Source: Piromyces finnis
Lineage: Eukaryota > Neocallimastigomycota > Neocallimastigomycetes > Neocallimastigales > Neocallimastigaceae
NCBI GenBank assembly: GCA_002104945.1
Contig: MCFH01000001.1
Coordinates: forward strand, 620,001-684,000
Direction of reading: 5' to 3'
Length of the DNA: 64,000 nt
The translations under genes and the position numbers were made by a program. Shown here piece after piece: positions 23,901-41,623 of this stretch. Position 1 is the stretch's first letter. Every line of letters starts with the position of its first letter. A model generated the notes under the pieces. The model ran no database searches, was not told the DNA's origin, and saw only the letters and a program-made list of their open reading frames with translations.

Positions 23901-26171
23901 TAAGATGTGCTATTAACATACTAAAGTATTTTGTTAATATTTCCTCATTTATTTATCTTCCTATTCTTAATAAATTCTATCAATTATTGATGATGAAGGC
24001 CAATGAGCATTCTTCTTTAAAAACAATCAATTCTATATGTCATAAAATTGTTGATTTATGTATTCAAGAGGGTGGCTATAACATTCAAGCCTTAAAGAAT
24101 GGCTTTTCAGGTCTTTTTATTTCTTCGGTGAGACTTAAAGAAACATTTGATGCTATTAACTATCTTTATATCCTTTCAAATATTGGTATTATCGCCAACA
24201 ATATTCGATTATTAAATGTTAATACAAATGTAAAGGCACGCCTTATGGAACAAAATATTCAATCAAAGGGTATTAAGAATGAAATGAAATTATGGTATGC
24301 TAAAGAGAATCAACTCTACGAAATATATGATACTCTCTACGACCCAATAGACATTACACAAATAAAGGCAAAAAATGATGTAAAAAATCACGTACGTATG
24401 GATTTTTCATCCTTCTTTGATGAAAAAAAAGTTATTGAAAACATATATCTTTACTACAAGTATCTTTTCTTTGACACCACTTTATTAGATAACATTGCAT
24501 TTGATTATTATTCATGTTCCAAAATGTCAAGATTACAAAGGACACATCAAACGCTTCTTCATGAACTACCAAGTGACATTTTATCAGAAATTACCATTAG
24601 TAGATTAGTAAATATAAATAATGCAACTGATTCTAAATATATGGAAAAATTTGAAAATATGTGGATGGCTCAATGGTTCCATCGTTGGTATTTACCATGT
24701 GATTATGAGTATGAAGACAAAGATGATGATGCCTCCAGTTTAAATTTAAATGAAAAGAAAGTTAATAACGAAATGTATAATAAAAAGAATGTTTTAGTTA
24801 TCTACCATCTAAATACAACAGAGAACCTAAAGCTAAAGGAATTAATATCAAAAATAAAGAAATTAAGAAAGGAAATTAAATTAGAAAAAAAGAGGAATAG
24901 ATCTAGTCAAGAATCGAGAATTTTGAGATCTTTTTCAAAAACATCAAGAGTTACTTCGCGTGAAAAGAGTAAATGTGAAATAGTGTCTATTGAAGAAACT
25001 AGCGTAAGTGAGAGTTGTGCTATTACCTCTAATCCCAATAATAATTTATCTTATTCAACACAACATAAAGTAAATAGTATATTAAATTCTAATCAAACCA
25101 GTGTAAGTATATTTTCATCCTTATCGGAAACTCTGAATAAATTAGAAGACGATGATTTACCAACTTTAAATAAATTCAAATTATACAACACTAACAATAA
25201 TGACAATAGTGATAATAAAAAAGGCATACAAAATTATACTACTAAAGAATTCGGTGATGATACGCCATCACCATCACCGTATAAACCTATTGTTTTAGAT
25301 GAAATTATATCAAAATCAGAAGATATTTCAAACATTCAAAAAGAAATTGATAAAAATAAGAATAATTGTAATCAATATAAAATAAGAAATAAATACTTTA
25401 TGATGGAAGAAAATGAATTCAAATCTATTTTTGAAAAAACTACTGAAACCGATGATGAACTTTTAGGCAACAATAATTTCAACGATCAAAATCCAAAAGA
25501 ATTACTCCTCAAAGAATTGTATAAATCTTTATACGACAAATGCATTTATTCAGTAAAAATTCCAAAAACCATTGTAAAAGAAATACAATTTATATGTGCC
25601 AGAAACGAAGCTGATTCCAAAAACTTTTTCTTTACAAAAGAAAGTGATAGTGCTATACTTGATCATCGATTAAAAAAAGATCTTATAAAAGATATTGTTA
25701 AATATATTGTCGGACCAGATATTAAATATGTAAGTTTTTTTAGTATTATTTGTATATTTATCATCAGCAACAACATATTATAAATGATGATCACTATTAT
25801 ATAAATATATTAATACTGATTCTATTGTTTCTGTTTTTTTTTTTTTTTTTTTTTGTTTCATTTCTATTATATAGGAAATCAGCGATAACTTATTAAACAG
25901 TGATAATTTAATAGAAAATATATCAGCATTGTTTGATAGTGATAGAGGAATGTTATTTGAATCAAATAATATATTTTCAAATTGGATTTTTGATATTTGT
26001 ATGAAAAGAAAATCATTAAATAAAAAATTACAAGGGGATGGTGAAGAAAGTGAAGAATTAGAAGAGAAAGAACCTATAGGAATTACAGAGACAAAAGAAG
26101 ATAAAATAAAAAAGGAGAAAGATGGATCTATACCAAATCGTGATGAAGATCATTCAGTTACAGCTATTTAG
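14665..26171 (+). CDS. CFAP54: giant CFAP54-like cilia/flagella-associated protein
   Basis: Exons 14665-14738, 14975-15527, 15914-18907, 19064-25729 and 25875-26171 join at GT-AG sites with matching phases into one 3527-residue frame. Two exons are huge (2994 and 6666 bases). Residues about 1045-1150 look like a fibronectin-III-like domain (IIISGLKENSKYIVAVAAYD, then MPLLVALPLPILIHVSYLGQ), which resembles the corresponding block of CFAP54, a component of the C1d projection of the axonemal central pair. The rest is alpha-helical, TPR/armadillo-like in feel. Two low-complexity basic inserts rich in Lys, Arg and Ser lie at about residues 428-500 and 1567-1677, and Asn-rich loops occur elsewhere. 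Family members are about 3000 residues, so this one is longer because of inserts. Zoospores of gut fungi are flagellated, which fits. That the exons form one gene is strong from phases; the CFAP54 name rests on remembered motif similarity. Other giant central-pair proteins such as CFAP46 are alternatives. Confidence 0.68.
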
Positions 26172-26746
26172 AGGGGAAAAAACAATACATATCTTATGAA
26201 AATATATTTATAATATATCTTAAAATTATACTTTTAATAGAATATAAAAATTTCAAAAATATATAATATCATAAAATTAAAAAAAAAAAAAAAAAAAAAT
26301 CTATTATGTTATATATATATATGTAATTATTTACTTTTGTTTATTTTAATTTTATATTATTAATAAAGAAATTAGTTATAAATAAAAAAAAGTTACAACA
26401 ATTACAATAATTATTTTTATTTCATTTTTCATTTTTTTTTTTTTTAATACTATTCATATTCATATCGTATAATTGATTTTTTTTTTTTTTTTTAAAAATA
26501 ATAATTGATGTAAATTAAAATTAAAAAAATTAAATTAAAAATATTTAAAATATATAAAAAGTTTAATTAATATATTAAAATAATTTCAAAAAGTATTTAA
26601 TTTAGTTTAAATAAAATAAAATAAAAAAAAAAAAAATAACTAAAAAATAAAAAGGAAAATAAACTTTTTAGTAATAAGAACTATTTATATTTTATTTTTT
26701 TTAAATACTTGTATTGTTAATAATAAAGTAAAATAATAATTTAACA
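26172..26746. other. intergenic spacer
   Basis: AT-rich, with A- and T-runs (about 26280-26300, 26435-26445, 26477-26493) and an (AT)n patch near 26310-26321. No gene seen. It separates two genes on the plus strand. Confidence 0.5.
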
Positions 26747-27960
26747 ATGTCTGCCAATAGAAAACTTAATGTTGATATCGATGAAGATTTTGAAGAAGAC
26801 GTTGAAGTCGAAGTTGATAACTATACTAAATATAGATCCTTATGTGATGATGTTAAATCTAACATTTTAAGGTAATAATAAAAATACGTAATTCATATTT
26901 TATCATATCATAATTAATAAGCAATAAATAAAATGAAGAACGAAATATATTTTTAATAGAATATTTAAAGATTATGATAAATATAATATATTTAATTATT
27001 TATACTTTCCTTGTATATATAAACTAAAAAAAATAAAAGAATTTTATGTTGTAATAATATTTTTATAACTAACATATAAACTATTATTATTGCATTATTT
27101 ATAAATCCTGTTTATTATTATTAACATTATGAACTATAAAATAAAATAAAATAAAAACAATCATCTTGTTGAAAAAAATATCAAAATTTTAAAATTTAAT
27201 AACTATTGTTTTTTTTAATAATTATTAAATGGATGATAAATTTAATTCAATAATTTGCAAATGAAATAATAGAGGTGATTTAAACAGTGCGATCAAAAGA
27301 GCAGTTTCTGAAAATTTCATTTCTAAGAAGGCACCAAGTGACATTAGAGTAATATATTATTTAATACTATTTTTTTTTAAATCAATTAAAATTATCTTTA
27401 ATAAATAAAAACATTAACTCTTAAAAATTTGAAATTTTTTAAACATATAAATAAATAAACACATAAATAAATAAAAAAATTTGTAAACAATTTTATAAAA
27501 AACATAATGAAATATATTTCAGGAAGCATGTATTTCAACTGTTATAGAAGCTATGAGTGCTGTTAAAAGTTTGGAAATTCCAACTATTGTTAATCAATTA
27601 AATAGTAATGAACTTGATATATTAATCAAATTTGTATATGTTGGCATGGCTCAACCAGAAATTTACAATTCCTCAATATTAATTACATGGCATGAAAAGG
27701 TATATACATATTATATATACATATATTGAACGTTAATAAAATAATTTTATCAGCATTAGCATTTAATAAAATAATTTCTTCTTTTTTCTTTATTAAATAA
27801 AATATTGTTTCTCTGTTATTAAATTATATTTATATCTTACTCGTGAATATTTTAAAATCTTATATAATTATAATAATATTTTATATTATAATTAAAGATT
27901 GTAAATGTTGCTGGTCTTGGCTGCATTGTTCGTGTTTTAACTGATCGTAATACTGTATAA
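26747..27960 (+). CDS. ARPC5: Arp2/3 complex subunit 5 (p16-Arc)
   Basis: Smallest subunit of the seven-protein Arp2/3 complex that nucleates branched actin filaments, where it links ARPC1 to the Arp2 side. Exons 26747-26871, 27273-27348, 27523-27699 and 27898-27960 give 146 residues, close to the usual 150. The start is an acidic N-terminal segment (DIDEDFEEDVEVEVDNYTKY). The middle has ILRGDLNSAI and the fungal/animal ARPC5 core. The C terminus LGCIVRVLTDRNTV matches the hallmark GSIVRVL...R.TV end of the family. Introns range from 174 to 401 bases and are extremely AT-rich. In this lineage branched actin serves endocytosis and rhizoid growth; that role is inference. No unusual residue losses were seen. 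Confidence 0.97.
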
Positions 27961-30705
27961 ATGGATAAACAACAGCTTTAATTTAAAAAAAAAAAAAATT
28001 GTAAAAAACTTGAAACAATATATAAAAATACACATATATATAAAGATAAAATAAAAGAAAGTACAAAAATAATAATAATAATAAACAAACAAATTATTAA
28101 AAGGCATAATAAATAAAAAAAATTCTTTTAAAAAAAAAAGGCAAATTTTTAAATACTACAAAAGGATTAAAAAATATTAAATAAATAAATAAATAATGTA
28201 ACAAAAACAAAGAAAAACAAATAATCAATAAAATTAAGATATAAAAAAATAAAAGAAAAATTGAAAAATGCAATAAAAATATAGCAGTAATAGCATTAAT
28301 ATGACATTTAGTATTATTATTTAATACAAATCTTGTAAATATATACATATATATTAAATTAATAACCATTTGTTTAGTGAAAACATGACTTTATTATACC
28401 AATAGGTAAAATTATCAATATAAATATAAACGTTATATTTAAAGATTTGCTTAAAATACTATGGTAGAAAAGGGTTGCAATGAAATTATTATAAAAGTTT
28501 TTCCTATTAAAAAGAAAAGTTACTTTTATTTTTATCTTTGGTTAAATGTATTATTTGGCATATCTATTGTTTTTTAATTGAATATTTTTAATAAACAATA
28601 TATATATTATTATTATTAATTGCTACATTTTTATACCAACAGCTAGCTAGATAATAAAAGTACTAATTTAACCAATAATAAAAATATTTAAAATTAAGGA
28701 ATTTTTGATTGATAACAGCTTAAAGAAATAGTTATATTAAATAATCCTTATTGGTTTTGTATGTATGATACATATAATCAAAAAAAAAAAAAGCATACTA
28801 TAATTTAAATGCTGCTGCAAGTATATCTTACTATTTTCACCATTTGAAATTATAAGTGTATAATCCCTACTAACTTAAATTATTGTATTACATTAAAGTA
28901 AACTTTCCCATGCGCCATATTTAAATAAGAAGATCAAAAAATACAATACATTATAATTTAATTATTTTATTTCTATATTTTTATGGATGATTAATTTTTT
29001 TAAATAAATTTAATTAATCTTGTGATATTTTAATATAATAATTAATAAATAAAATAATATTGTAAAATATATAAAATTATATATTTGGTATTATTATGTA
29101 TTAATGTATTTACTTTTTTTAATAATCCACATACAAAAGTATTGTAAGTTGTAAAAGTTAACGATGATAACTTGTATCATTAGTAATAAAGTAAATATTG
29201 TAAAAAAAAAAAATAAAAGACATTGTTTATTAATTTATAAACTAGTTTTCATTATATAAAAATATCATAGTTTTTATTATACTATAATAATGCATAATAC
29301 CATTTTAATTTAAAAACTATGTCTTCATAATTATTTTTTTCTCAACTATTTTCATAATTTCAGTAGTGTTTCATATTTATTAATAACTAAAATAAGAAAG
29401 AAATACTTATTAATTAAATCTCTGATAATAATATAACATTCTCATATCACTGATAAAATATACACATAAAATAAACTACTAAAAGGGTTTTATTATTATT
29501 ATTATTATTTTATTTTAAATTTCATTATTGTATTAATAATATTCAATAAATATATATATATATTTGTATATTTGTATTTTTAAAATAAAAATTGAAAACT
29601 AGAACTTGTTCTTAGCGAAAAAAAGTTTAATTTCTATCAATATACAAAAAATAAGTGCATAATATTAAATAAATTTTTTTATATTAAATAAAATTTATAA
29701 AAAAATAAATTATATTATTAATAAATAAATTATTATTTATTTGTGTACTTTATTATAGTATAATTTTTTTTTTTTTTATATATATTTCTTTAATACCTTT
29801 CCATTTTTTATATTATTTCTTTTTTTTTTTTTTTTTTTTCAGAAAAAGAAATTTTATATAATAATAATATAAAAAAAAAAAAAAAAATAGAATATCGAAA
29901 GGAATTTAAAGAAGAATAGAAGAAAAGTTATATATATCCAATAAGAAAATCATTACTCTTTTCTTTACTATTTTTTTTTCTATTTCTTTGATAGTACTTT
30001 AAAAAAAAATAATCTTATATAATAGCAATTAGGAAGAAGAAGAAAAAGAAATTTTTTTTTTTTTTTTTTTTACGTTAGAATATACACACATCAACCATTT
30101 GACTAAACATTATTTAAAAAATATTTGTAAGAAAAGGTAAATTTTTAGTATTTATTTTATTATATTATAATTATTATTTATTATTTGTTATAAATTTATT
30201 TTCCATTTAAAAATTATTTAATAAAGTGTTATATATAGTATTTGTATAACAAAATAAAATATAGAGATTATTAATTAGTATTATAAAAATTTTGATTTTT
30301 TTATTAAATAATCATTACGTATTAAAAGTTTGTTAAAATTATTCAAAAATAATATATAAATGATGTTTTTATGTAAAGATAGATGAATATATGTTTTAAA
30401 ATAATATAACATAACAAAAAAATATTTTTAATAAATATTAGTAAAACAGTTTTAAGTTTTCGAATAAAAAAATAAAATAAAAATAGCTTTAATAATTATA
30501 TGTACATATCAATAAATGTTTTTTTTATTTTCTTCGATATTTCTTTTAATATATATGTAAATTTATTTTAATATATAAAGGCTAATATTATATATGTTTT
30601 ATATATATATATATCATTGTAATTGATATTGCTATTTATTGATTTCTCACAAAAGTAATATTCACAAATTCAATTTGATTAATTAATTAATTAATTAGAA
30701 TCAAA
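27961..30705. other. 2.7-kb gene-poor AT-rich spacer
   Basis: No coding region, RNA gene or repeat family recognised. It contains many microsatellites, for example AAT and TTA runs near 28064 and 29493, (AT)n near 29550 and 30600, and long A or T runs near 29822-29839, 29870-29887 and 30050-30071. The last 600 bases presumably hold the SPA2 promoter; TTAATTAA repeats lie just before its ATG (30678-30697). Confidence 0.5.
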
Positions 30706-34622
<3,917 letters not shown>

Positions 34623-34667
34623 TTTTCTTTTATGAATCATTAATTGCATAACATAGTCTTATGATGC

Positions 34668-34709
<42 letters not shown>

Positions 34710-35503
34710 CATACATCTTTTTTTTAAAAGAAAAAAATAAAAATAAAAAGGGGGAATTAAATAATCAATTTACATTTTCTAAGAAACCGATAATCTATAT
34801 ATATTTTTGGAAACGTTTTTAAAGAAAAAAAAATCAACTGTTTTTATAAAAAAAAATAATAAAATGATACTCATTAAGTTTTTCTTTTAATTCCTTTTTT
34901 TATTTTTAAAATCATTCAATATAAATAACCAATTTCAACTCTATATTATAAATATTATACACAAGAATTTTATATTTTATACCTAATAAATATATAAATA
35001 GAATAACAAAAAATAATAAAACAACAATAAAAATATTAACATTAATTAAATAATAGTAATAATAAGATTATAAAAAAAAATAAAAAAAAAAAGCATAAAT
35101 ATATTTTATATAAGAATGAAATAGTGAAAACAACAATAATAATTAGCGATAAACAAACAAAAACCGAAAATAATAAATAAATAAAATAATAAAAAAACTA
35201 AAATAAAATAAAATAAAAACAATAATAATAATATAATAATAATAATAACAATTATTCACATAAATAAATACTTTTTAAAAAAAAAAAAAAAAAACCGATA
35301 TATTTAAATAATGAAACAAAAAGAAAAATACTAATTCACCTATAATAGTACTTTATTTTTTTTTTCAATTTATTTTTTTATATTGTTAATAATAAATTTA
35401 AAAAAAAAAACATTCTTTATAAATATGTTTTATTTTACTAAAGTTCAATTTTTAAACGAAAACTTTTTCTTATTTTTTAGTTAATCTTTTTTTTTTATTC
35501 ATT

Positions 35504-35535
<32 letters not shown>

Positions 35536-36180
35536 TTTATTTTATTCTTTATATTATTATATTTAATAAATCAAAATTACAAAATATCATATTTTAAAAT
35601 TAAAATATATATTAAGCGTTTGATCTATAACTTGACCTACTTTTATTATTGTGTGTGTGTGTGATAAAAAAAAAAAAAAAGATGAAAATTAAAATATTAA
35701 TTCATATAAAAGTGATTAGATAATTTAAAACTTTAATATTATTATTTTTCTAAACAAAAATTTTTTTAATTATTTTTTATCTTTATCGCTTTTATAAATT
35801 TTAAAAAAAAAAAAAAAAAAAAAAAAATAGTTAAAAAAAAAGGAAAAAATAAAAAAAAAAAAAAGTAAAATTTCGAAATTAAAAAAGAATTAGAAATTTT
35901 AGTTCAAAGCTTTTTCTCATCAGTATATATATATATATATTTAAATTTAAGGAAAATAATAATAATAAATAAAAAAAAAAAGGCAATAAAAATATATGCA
36001 TATACATATATATACTTTTTATATGCAATAAACTCTTTTCAATTATTTTCATACAAGGTATTATTCTTATTGCAAGAAGGCATTTTTAAAACTTAATATA
36101 TTATTTAATATATTTAAAAAGTTTCAAATATCATATCCCGAAAATTTAACAATTTTTCAGAGTTTTCATATTTTAATTTT

Positions 36181-36218
<38 letters not shown>

Positions 36219-36505
36219 TATTTAAGAAATTTTTAAATATTCAAAATTTCATCTAATCTCTTTGTTAATTTCTTTTCTTTTTTTATTATATTTTATTTTA
36301 TTTTTTCTTCCATTCAATCATAGAAAAAAAAAAAAAAAAAGGAAATTATAATATACATTTAGCAAATTAACTATAAAATAACGAAATTTTTAAAAATTGC
36401 AAAATTCATGCTTTTATTAATTGGACATTCCAAAGAAAATATTATTAATAATTCTATAAATTTCATTCTCGATTAAAATATATTAGCCAAAGTAAAATAA
36501 AGAAA
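34623..36505. other. AT-rich spacer between SPA2 and PEX2
   Basis: No gene seen. Prominent A-runs (34669-34704, 35803-35827, 36184-36216), (AT)n at about 35511-35534 and 35928-35940, a short GT run near 35651-35662. The terminator of SPA2 and promoter of PEX2 must lie here but cannot be pinpointed. Confidence 0.5.
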
Positions 36506-36667
36506 ATGAGTGATAATTACAAAAAAACTCTAAATTCGGCAAAACTTGCCTTACCTCATCTTAAAATTATGAGAAGTTGTCAATTAGATTCAATCATAAT
36601 AGATAAAGAAATCTATGCAATACTAAAAGAACTATTCTTAAAAATATTTGAAGTATACAAAGTAATA

Positions 36668-36706
<39 letters not shown>

Positions 36707-38176
36707 CTTTAAAATAAATATTATAAATTATGTTTTTAAAATTTATTTTAATATAATTTTTCCAATTATACATATTATTTCCTTTTTAAAAGCCTTCTTT
36801 AAAAGATAAATATCAAGCTGAAATTAAATTATTCATAAAATTAATAATATATCGTTTTTCAATACTGGAAAATAAACCAACATATGGATGTAAATTACAA
36901 AATTTAAAATATAGAAATGAATATTCTCATTTAAATAGATGTATGTCATTTAAATTTTATTTATACATTTTTTAAATTAAAAGTATTTAATTTTTAAAAA
37001 TATAAATTTGGATAAAGATGGGCCCAAAATCCGCCCATTCAAAATGAGTGATAGTTTACTAGATCATTTATATTTTAAAAATTTATTTAACACATTTAAT
37101 ATTGTATCATAATTATAGACTCAATGTATAATGCCAGTTCAAATTTATCAAAGGAACAAAAAATTTTGTATTTTGTTTTAAAAATACTGACCCCATATCT
37201 CTATGAAAAATTAAACGATTATATAACTATTAATGGATGGGGTGAATATAGTAATGTAAGTTTTAAAAAAAAAAAAAAAAGTCAATAATATTATGTTGAA
37301 AGGTATTTGTTTTAATAGAAAATTAATATTTTTACTTTAATCAACAACAGAAAAATCCCAAGAAGAAATTTTGGAAACTTCTCCAATCCTTTGAAAAAAT
37401 GTATCAATTATCTTCCTTGATTAACTTTTATGCATTTTTATATAATGGAAAGTAAGTAATTCACAATTATATAGTAAATTTTTGAATTATATATAAATGT
37501 TTCATAATTAATTTAATATTTATGATATCTTTATGGTAATAGATACACATCTGTAGTTGACAGATTATTAAAGATTCGTTTAGTTTATGATAATGAAAAT
37601 CTTAATCGTATTATTAGTAATGATTATTTAAGTTTTCAACTTGCTTGGTCTGTTTTAACGGTATATATAAAATAAAATTATGAGAAATATAATTTCATTA
37701 TTAATTATTAATTATAAAAAATTATGGTATTAATTTATTTTTTATTAATTTTTTCAATATTTTTCATTGATACTATTTATATTCAAAATAAAAAGAATTT
37801 CCTTTTATTCATATTGCCATTTATTAATATCAAAGGGATGAAAAATTATTTCAAAGGTTTATTAAATATTAAAAAAATCAATAAATATAAGGATTTACCA
37901 AAAGATCAATGTGCTATTTGTAAGGAAAATAAAGGAGATGACGCCTCATGTCCAGTTCATATTCCATACATTACAAATTGTGGACACATCTTTTGTTATT
38001 ATTGTATTAAATCAGAAATGATAAATTCTTCTGGAAATGAAAAAAAATCAATGTATATATGTCCTCGCTGTTCAACTATTGTTAGTGATATAGAACCATA
38101 CTATCATTATGATGATGATGATGAATCCTTTTCTTCAGAGGTAGTAGAAAAAGATGAAGAAGATGGAGAACAATAA
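36506..38176 (+). CDS. PEX2: peroxin-2, RING-type E3 ligase of peroxisomal import
   Basis: PEX2, with PEX10 and PEX12, forms the membrane ubiquitin-ligase complex that recycles the import receptor PEX5. Exons 36506-36661, 36793-36940, 37119-37255, 37351-37451, 37543-37660 and 37796-38176 close to 346 residues. The N-terminal Pex2/Pex12 domain has the signature GCKLQNLKYRNE and RFSILENKPTYG, then hydrophobic helices including FVLKILTPYLYEKL and FLLFILPFINI. The RING finger at about 259-312 has CAIC, then CGHIFCYYC and CPRC, with the KS after the central FCYYC that is typical of PEX2. The C-terminal tail is acidic. All zinc ligands appear present. Finding a complete PEX2 is notable if the organism is a strict anaerobe lacking classical oxidative peroxisomes. 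The acceptor of exon 6 (AAAAAG) is purine-rich but the frame and family alignment favour it. Confidence 0.93.
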
Positions 38177-38472
38177 AAATAATTGATTTCTCTATATTAT
38201 AAATAGATCCGCTGATATTTTCAATTGTAGAAAGTAAAAAGGAAAAATTTTACTTTCTTTTTATGAATACAACATCAATATCTACTTTTCTCTTAAAGCT
38301 TGTTACGTAAACCACATAGTTATCTGTATAAAAAAAAAAAAAAGAAGAGGGAAAGAAAATAAATCATTGAATAATAAATGAATAAATATAAATTATATTG
38401 AATAAAAATATTCAAAAAAAAAAAAAAAAAAAAAAAAAATGCAAGAAAAAAAGTTAAATAGTAAAAAGGAAA

Positions 38473-38515
<43 letters not shown>

Positions 38516-39860
38516 GTGGTAGGAATAAATAAATAAATGTTATAATTATGATTTTGTACTCTTTCTATTATTAGGAAAATATAAATATTATTTAAGGAAT
38601 AGCAAATACTATAATAAATGGATAGCAGTTTAATATAAAAGATTACGCATAAGATACTATCAATAATAAGTTTTATTATACAATAAAGTAACTATTAAAT
38701 TAGAAAAAAAAAAAGATAATAATATTTTAGTATTTTTTTTATTAAATCAATCATGGACAAGTTTTATTAGTACTTCAGACAGAGGTAAAGCAGAATATTT
38801 TAATAGAATAGACAATGTCAAATTTTAAAGTTATCCACACTCTATTTAATGGATAATAAATATCATGTGATATATATTTAATATATGTTAAAATAACATT
38901 ATTTTATTATCAAAATTATAACATTTAAACAGAATTTAAAAATCATGATTGGCTAATATTCAATATAATTCCAGAACTTTCCCATCTTAATAAATATGAG
39001 GTTAATTAAAAAAAAAAAGATTAATGAAATAATATAATATTATAATTAACTTATTCTTTACATATATATAATTAAATAGAATAATAATTTTCTTTATTTA
39101 TAATAATAAAAAATAAAGATTTATACAACTTTTATTGAGTTTTATTAAATTCCTTCACTAAATTTAAAGCATAATTATTTATTGATGGTAGACTTTATGG
39201 TTCATTCAAATTTAATTAATCTTTTTTTTTTTAATGTAACCTTTTGATTCTATTTTTTTTTATATTACAAAGTATAATAATATATTATGTAGAATATATT
39301 AAGAATATATTAATCTAAATAATAAAAATTTTAATAAAAATTTTTCTTTTATTATACTAAAAGAAAATGTAAAGAAAAAAATAATTTAATTAAAACCAAT
39401 GACATTGATTCAATTGATTATATATGAATTACAAATTTGTATACATTAGAATGCATTGTATACAAGTTTAGTGATAATTAAAAAATAATTAAATTTTTTT
39501 TTTGTTTTACTTTTGCAAAGTTATTTTTTTTTTTTATAATATTATTATAAATGAAAGGTGATTTAGATTCAATTAAATAGAAATTTCAAATTAGTTTATT
39601 ATAGAAAAAAAAGAAAACACAATTTTAAGAAATTTTTGTAAATAATAATTAAATATAATATTGAAAAAAGAAAAGAAAAAAAAAATCATAGTTTAGTACA
39701 AATTCTTTTTTTTTTTTTTTCAATTTCATTATATATTTAAACAATATTTTTATTCATTATCTATCATATTATAATACCAAAACATTTCCTATTTTATTCT
39801 ATTAGTTATTATTTATTCCTATCTTTTATCAATTTAATAATTTTTAAAAAAAAAATAAGA
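38177..39860. other. AT-rich spacer between PEX2 and the SR protein gene
   Basis: No gene seen. An (AAT)n run lies at about 38474-38514, A-run at 38415-38439, other low-complexity sequence throughout. Confidence 0.5.
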
Positions 39861-41623
39861 ATGTCTCGTAGAACATTATTCGTTGCAGGTATTCCACATG
39901 ATATAAAGTAAGTTGATAATTATAACAAATAACAAATAATAATAACAAATAATAATAATGAATAACTAAATTTTTTATAATATTATTGCTATTATAAATA
40001 TTATTATTATTACTTAATATTATTTTTTCATAGTGCAAGAGAATTAGCTTATGACTTTGAAAGGTAAATTTCAAAATGAAATTTAAAAAGGAAAAAAATT
40101 TAAATAAAAATTTCAATAAAATATCTTTAATATTGTTTAATTATTTTACATAATATATTTTATTATATACTTTGTACCATATTATCATATTATATAGTAT
40201 TATATTATATTATATTTTTTTTTTATTACAAGGAAATTCATTTATGAATAGATAAATATAAGACGAAACGAAAAAATGGAATGTTTTAACTATTCGATAA
40301 TTCAATAAACAAAGACGAAATAATGGATTATAAAAATAGATAAATTTTAAACTGATATAAATTATACATATATATACCTTTTTAAATATAAAAATAAATT
40401 GGAATAAATTTTTTTCATTTCTAATTATACTAGTATAATTAGAACATATTTCTATTAAATAATCCATGAATTATTTTTTATTCCATTTTTTTTTGTTTCT
40501 ATATGATACAAATATAATATAATATAATAATTATAATAATATACTGTAATAGATAAATCCTTATTTCTATTCACCAACATTTTTATTAATAGTCATTATT
40601 GGAAAAATATTAATATAAAATTTTATTCATTCATTTTTTAAATACAGATATGGAAGGTTAGTTCGTAGTGATATTCCAAGACCAAGATACTATAATTCAA
40701 CTAGATATGCCTTTGTTGAATTCGAAGATCCAAGAGATGCTGAAGTATGTAAATCACAAATATTTATGAAACATCTCAAGAATTTTTCAAAAAAAAAAAA
40801 AAAAAAAAAAAATTGAAAAAAAAAACTAAATATATTATATTATATATTTTTATAAAATAAAATAATAATAATAAAATAGGATGCTTTTTATGAAATGCAT
40901 GGTAGAAGAATAAATGGCTGTCAAATATCTATTCAAGTAAGTTTAATATATTAATATAATTAATAAAAATAATATTTAAAATTTCGAATGTAATTCTAAC
41001 CTTTTAACCACATAACTATAAAAAATTTTAAACTTTTTTTTTTAAAAAAATAATTTTAATCCTATATTTCTTTTCTTTCAAAAAATAATTATAATAATAA
41101 TAATAATGAATAGTGGGCAAAATCAAATTTAAGATCTTATTCAAGATCATACTCCAAGAGTCGTTCTAGATCACCATACTATCGTCACCGTCGTCGCTCC
41201 TATTCTAGATCTTACTCAAGGTCATTATCACGTTCAAGATCACGTTCACCATATTCTCGTAGTCGTTCACGCTCTAGATCTTTCTCTAGATCCTATTCAA
41301 GATCTAAATCTAGAACTCATTCTCGTACTTATTCTAGATCCTATTCAAGATCTCCAAGACGTTCTCATAGTATAATTAGAGAACCATCTAGAGGTAGAAG
41401 TCGTACTCCACGTGATTCACTTCCATTAGATTATGATAATACCAAGGAAAATACCAATAATCCAAATATTCCAATGGTTGAAGAACCATCAAAAATGGAA
41501 ATTAGAAATCAACCAAATGATTCAATGAATTCAACTTCAAATCAAGTACCAATAGCTGTTACATCTGAAGCAACATCTTGTGAAATTTCAGAACAAACTC
41601 TTAATACTGAATCTTCAGTATAA
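39861..41623 (+). CDS. SR-type splicing factor (one RRM plus RS domain)
   Basis: Exons 39861-39907, 40034-40063, 40648-40744, 40880-40936 and 41114-41623 join to 246 residues. Residues 1-80 are an RNA recognition motif: RTLFVAGIP is RNP2 and RYAFVEFEDPRDAEDAFYEM contains RNP1. Residues about 80-175 are a dense RS domain with many consecutive SR/RS dipeptides, encoded within the last exon. The C-terminal 70 residues are Ser/Asn/Thr-rich with no recognised domain. The RRM with SKSRSRSP tail resembles SRSF2-like or fission yeast Srp1/Srp2-type SR proteins; exact orthology is not clear, so no symbol is given. Members bind exonic enhancers and recruit U1 and U2AF. Intron 2 is 584 bases, long for this window. 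Exon 2 is a 30-base microexon inside the RRM. Confidence 0.9.

Noticed and set aside
28097-28369. 90-codon minus-strand ORF in the ARPC5-SPA2 spacer
   Set aside because: Composition is Phe/Ile/Leu-rich as expected of random AT-rich sequence; no conserved feature.
39844-40467. Two minus-strand ORFs at the SR protein gene
   Set aside because: They overlap the first exons and long second intron of the SR gene and look like random AT-rich frames.
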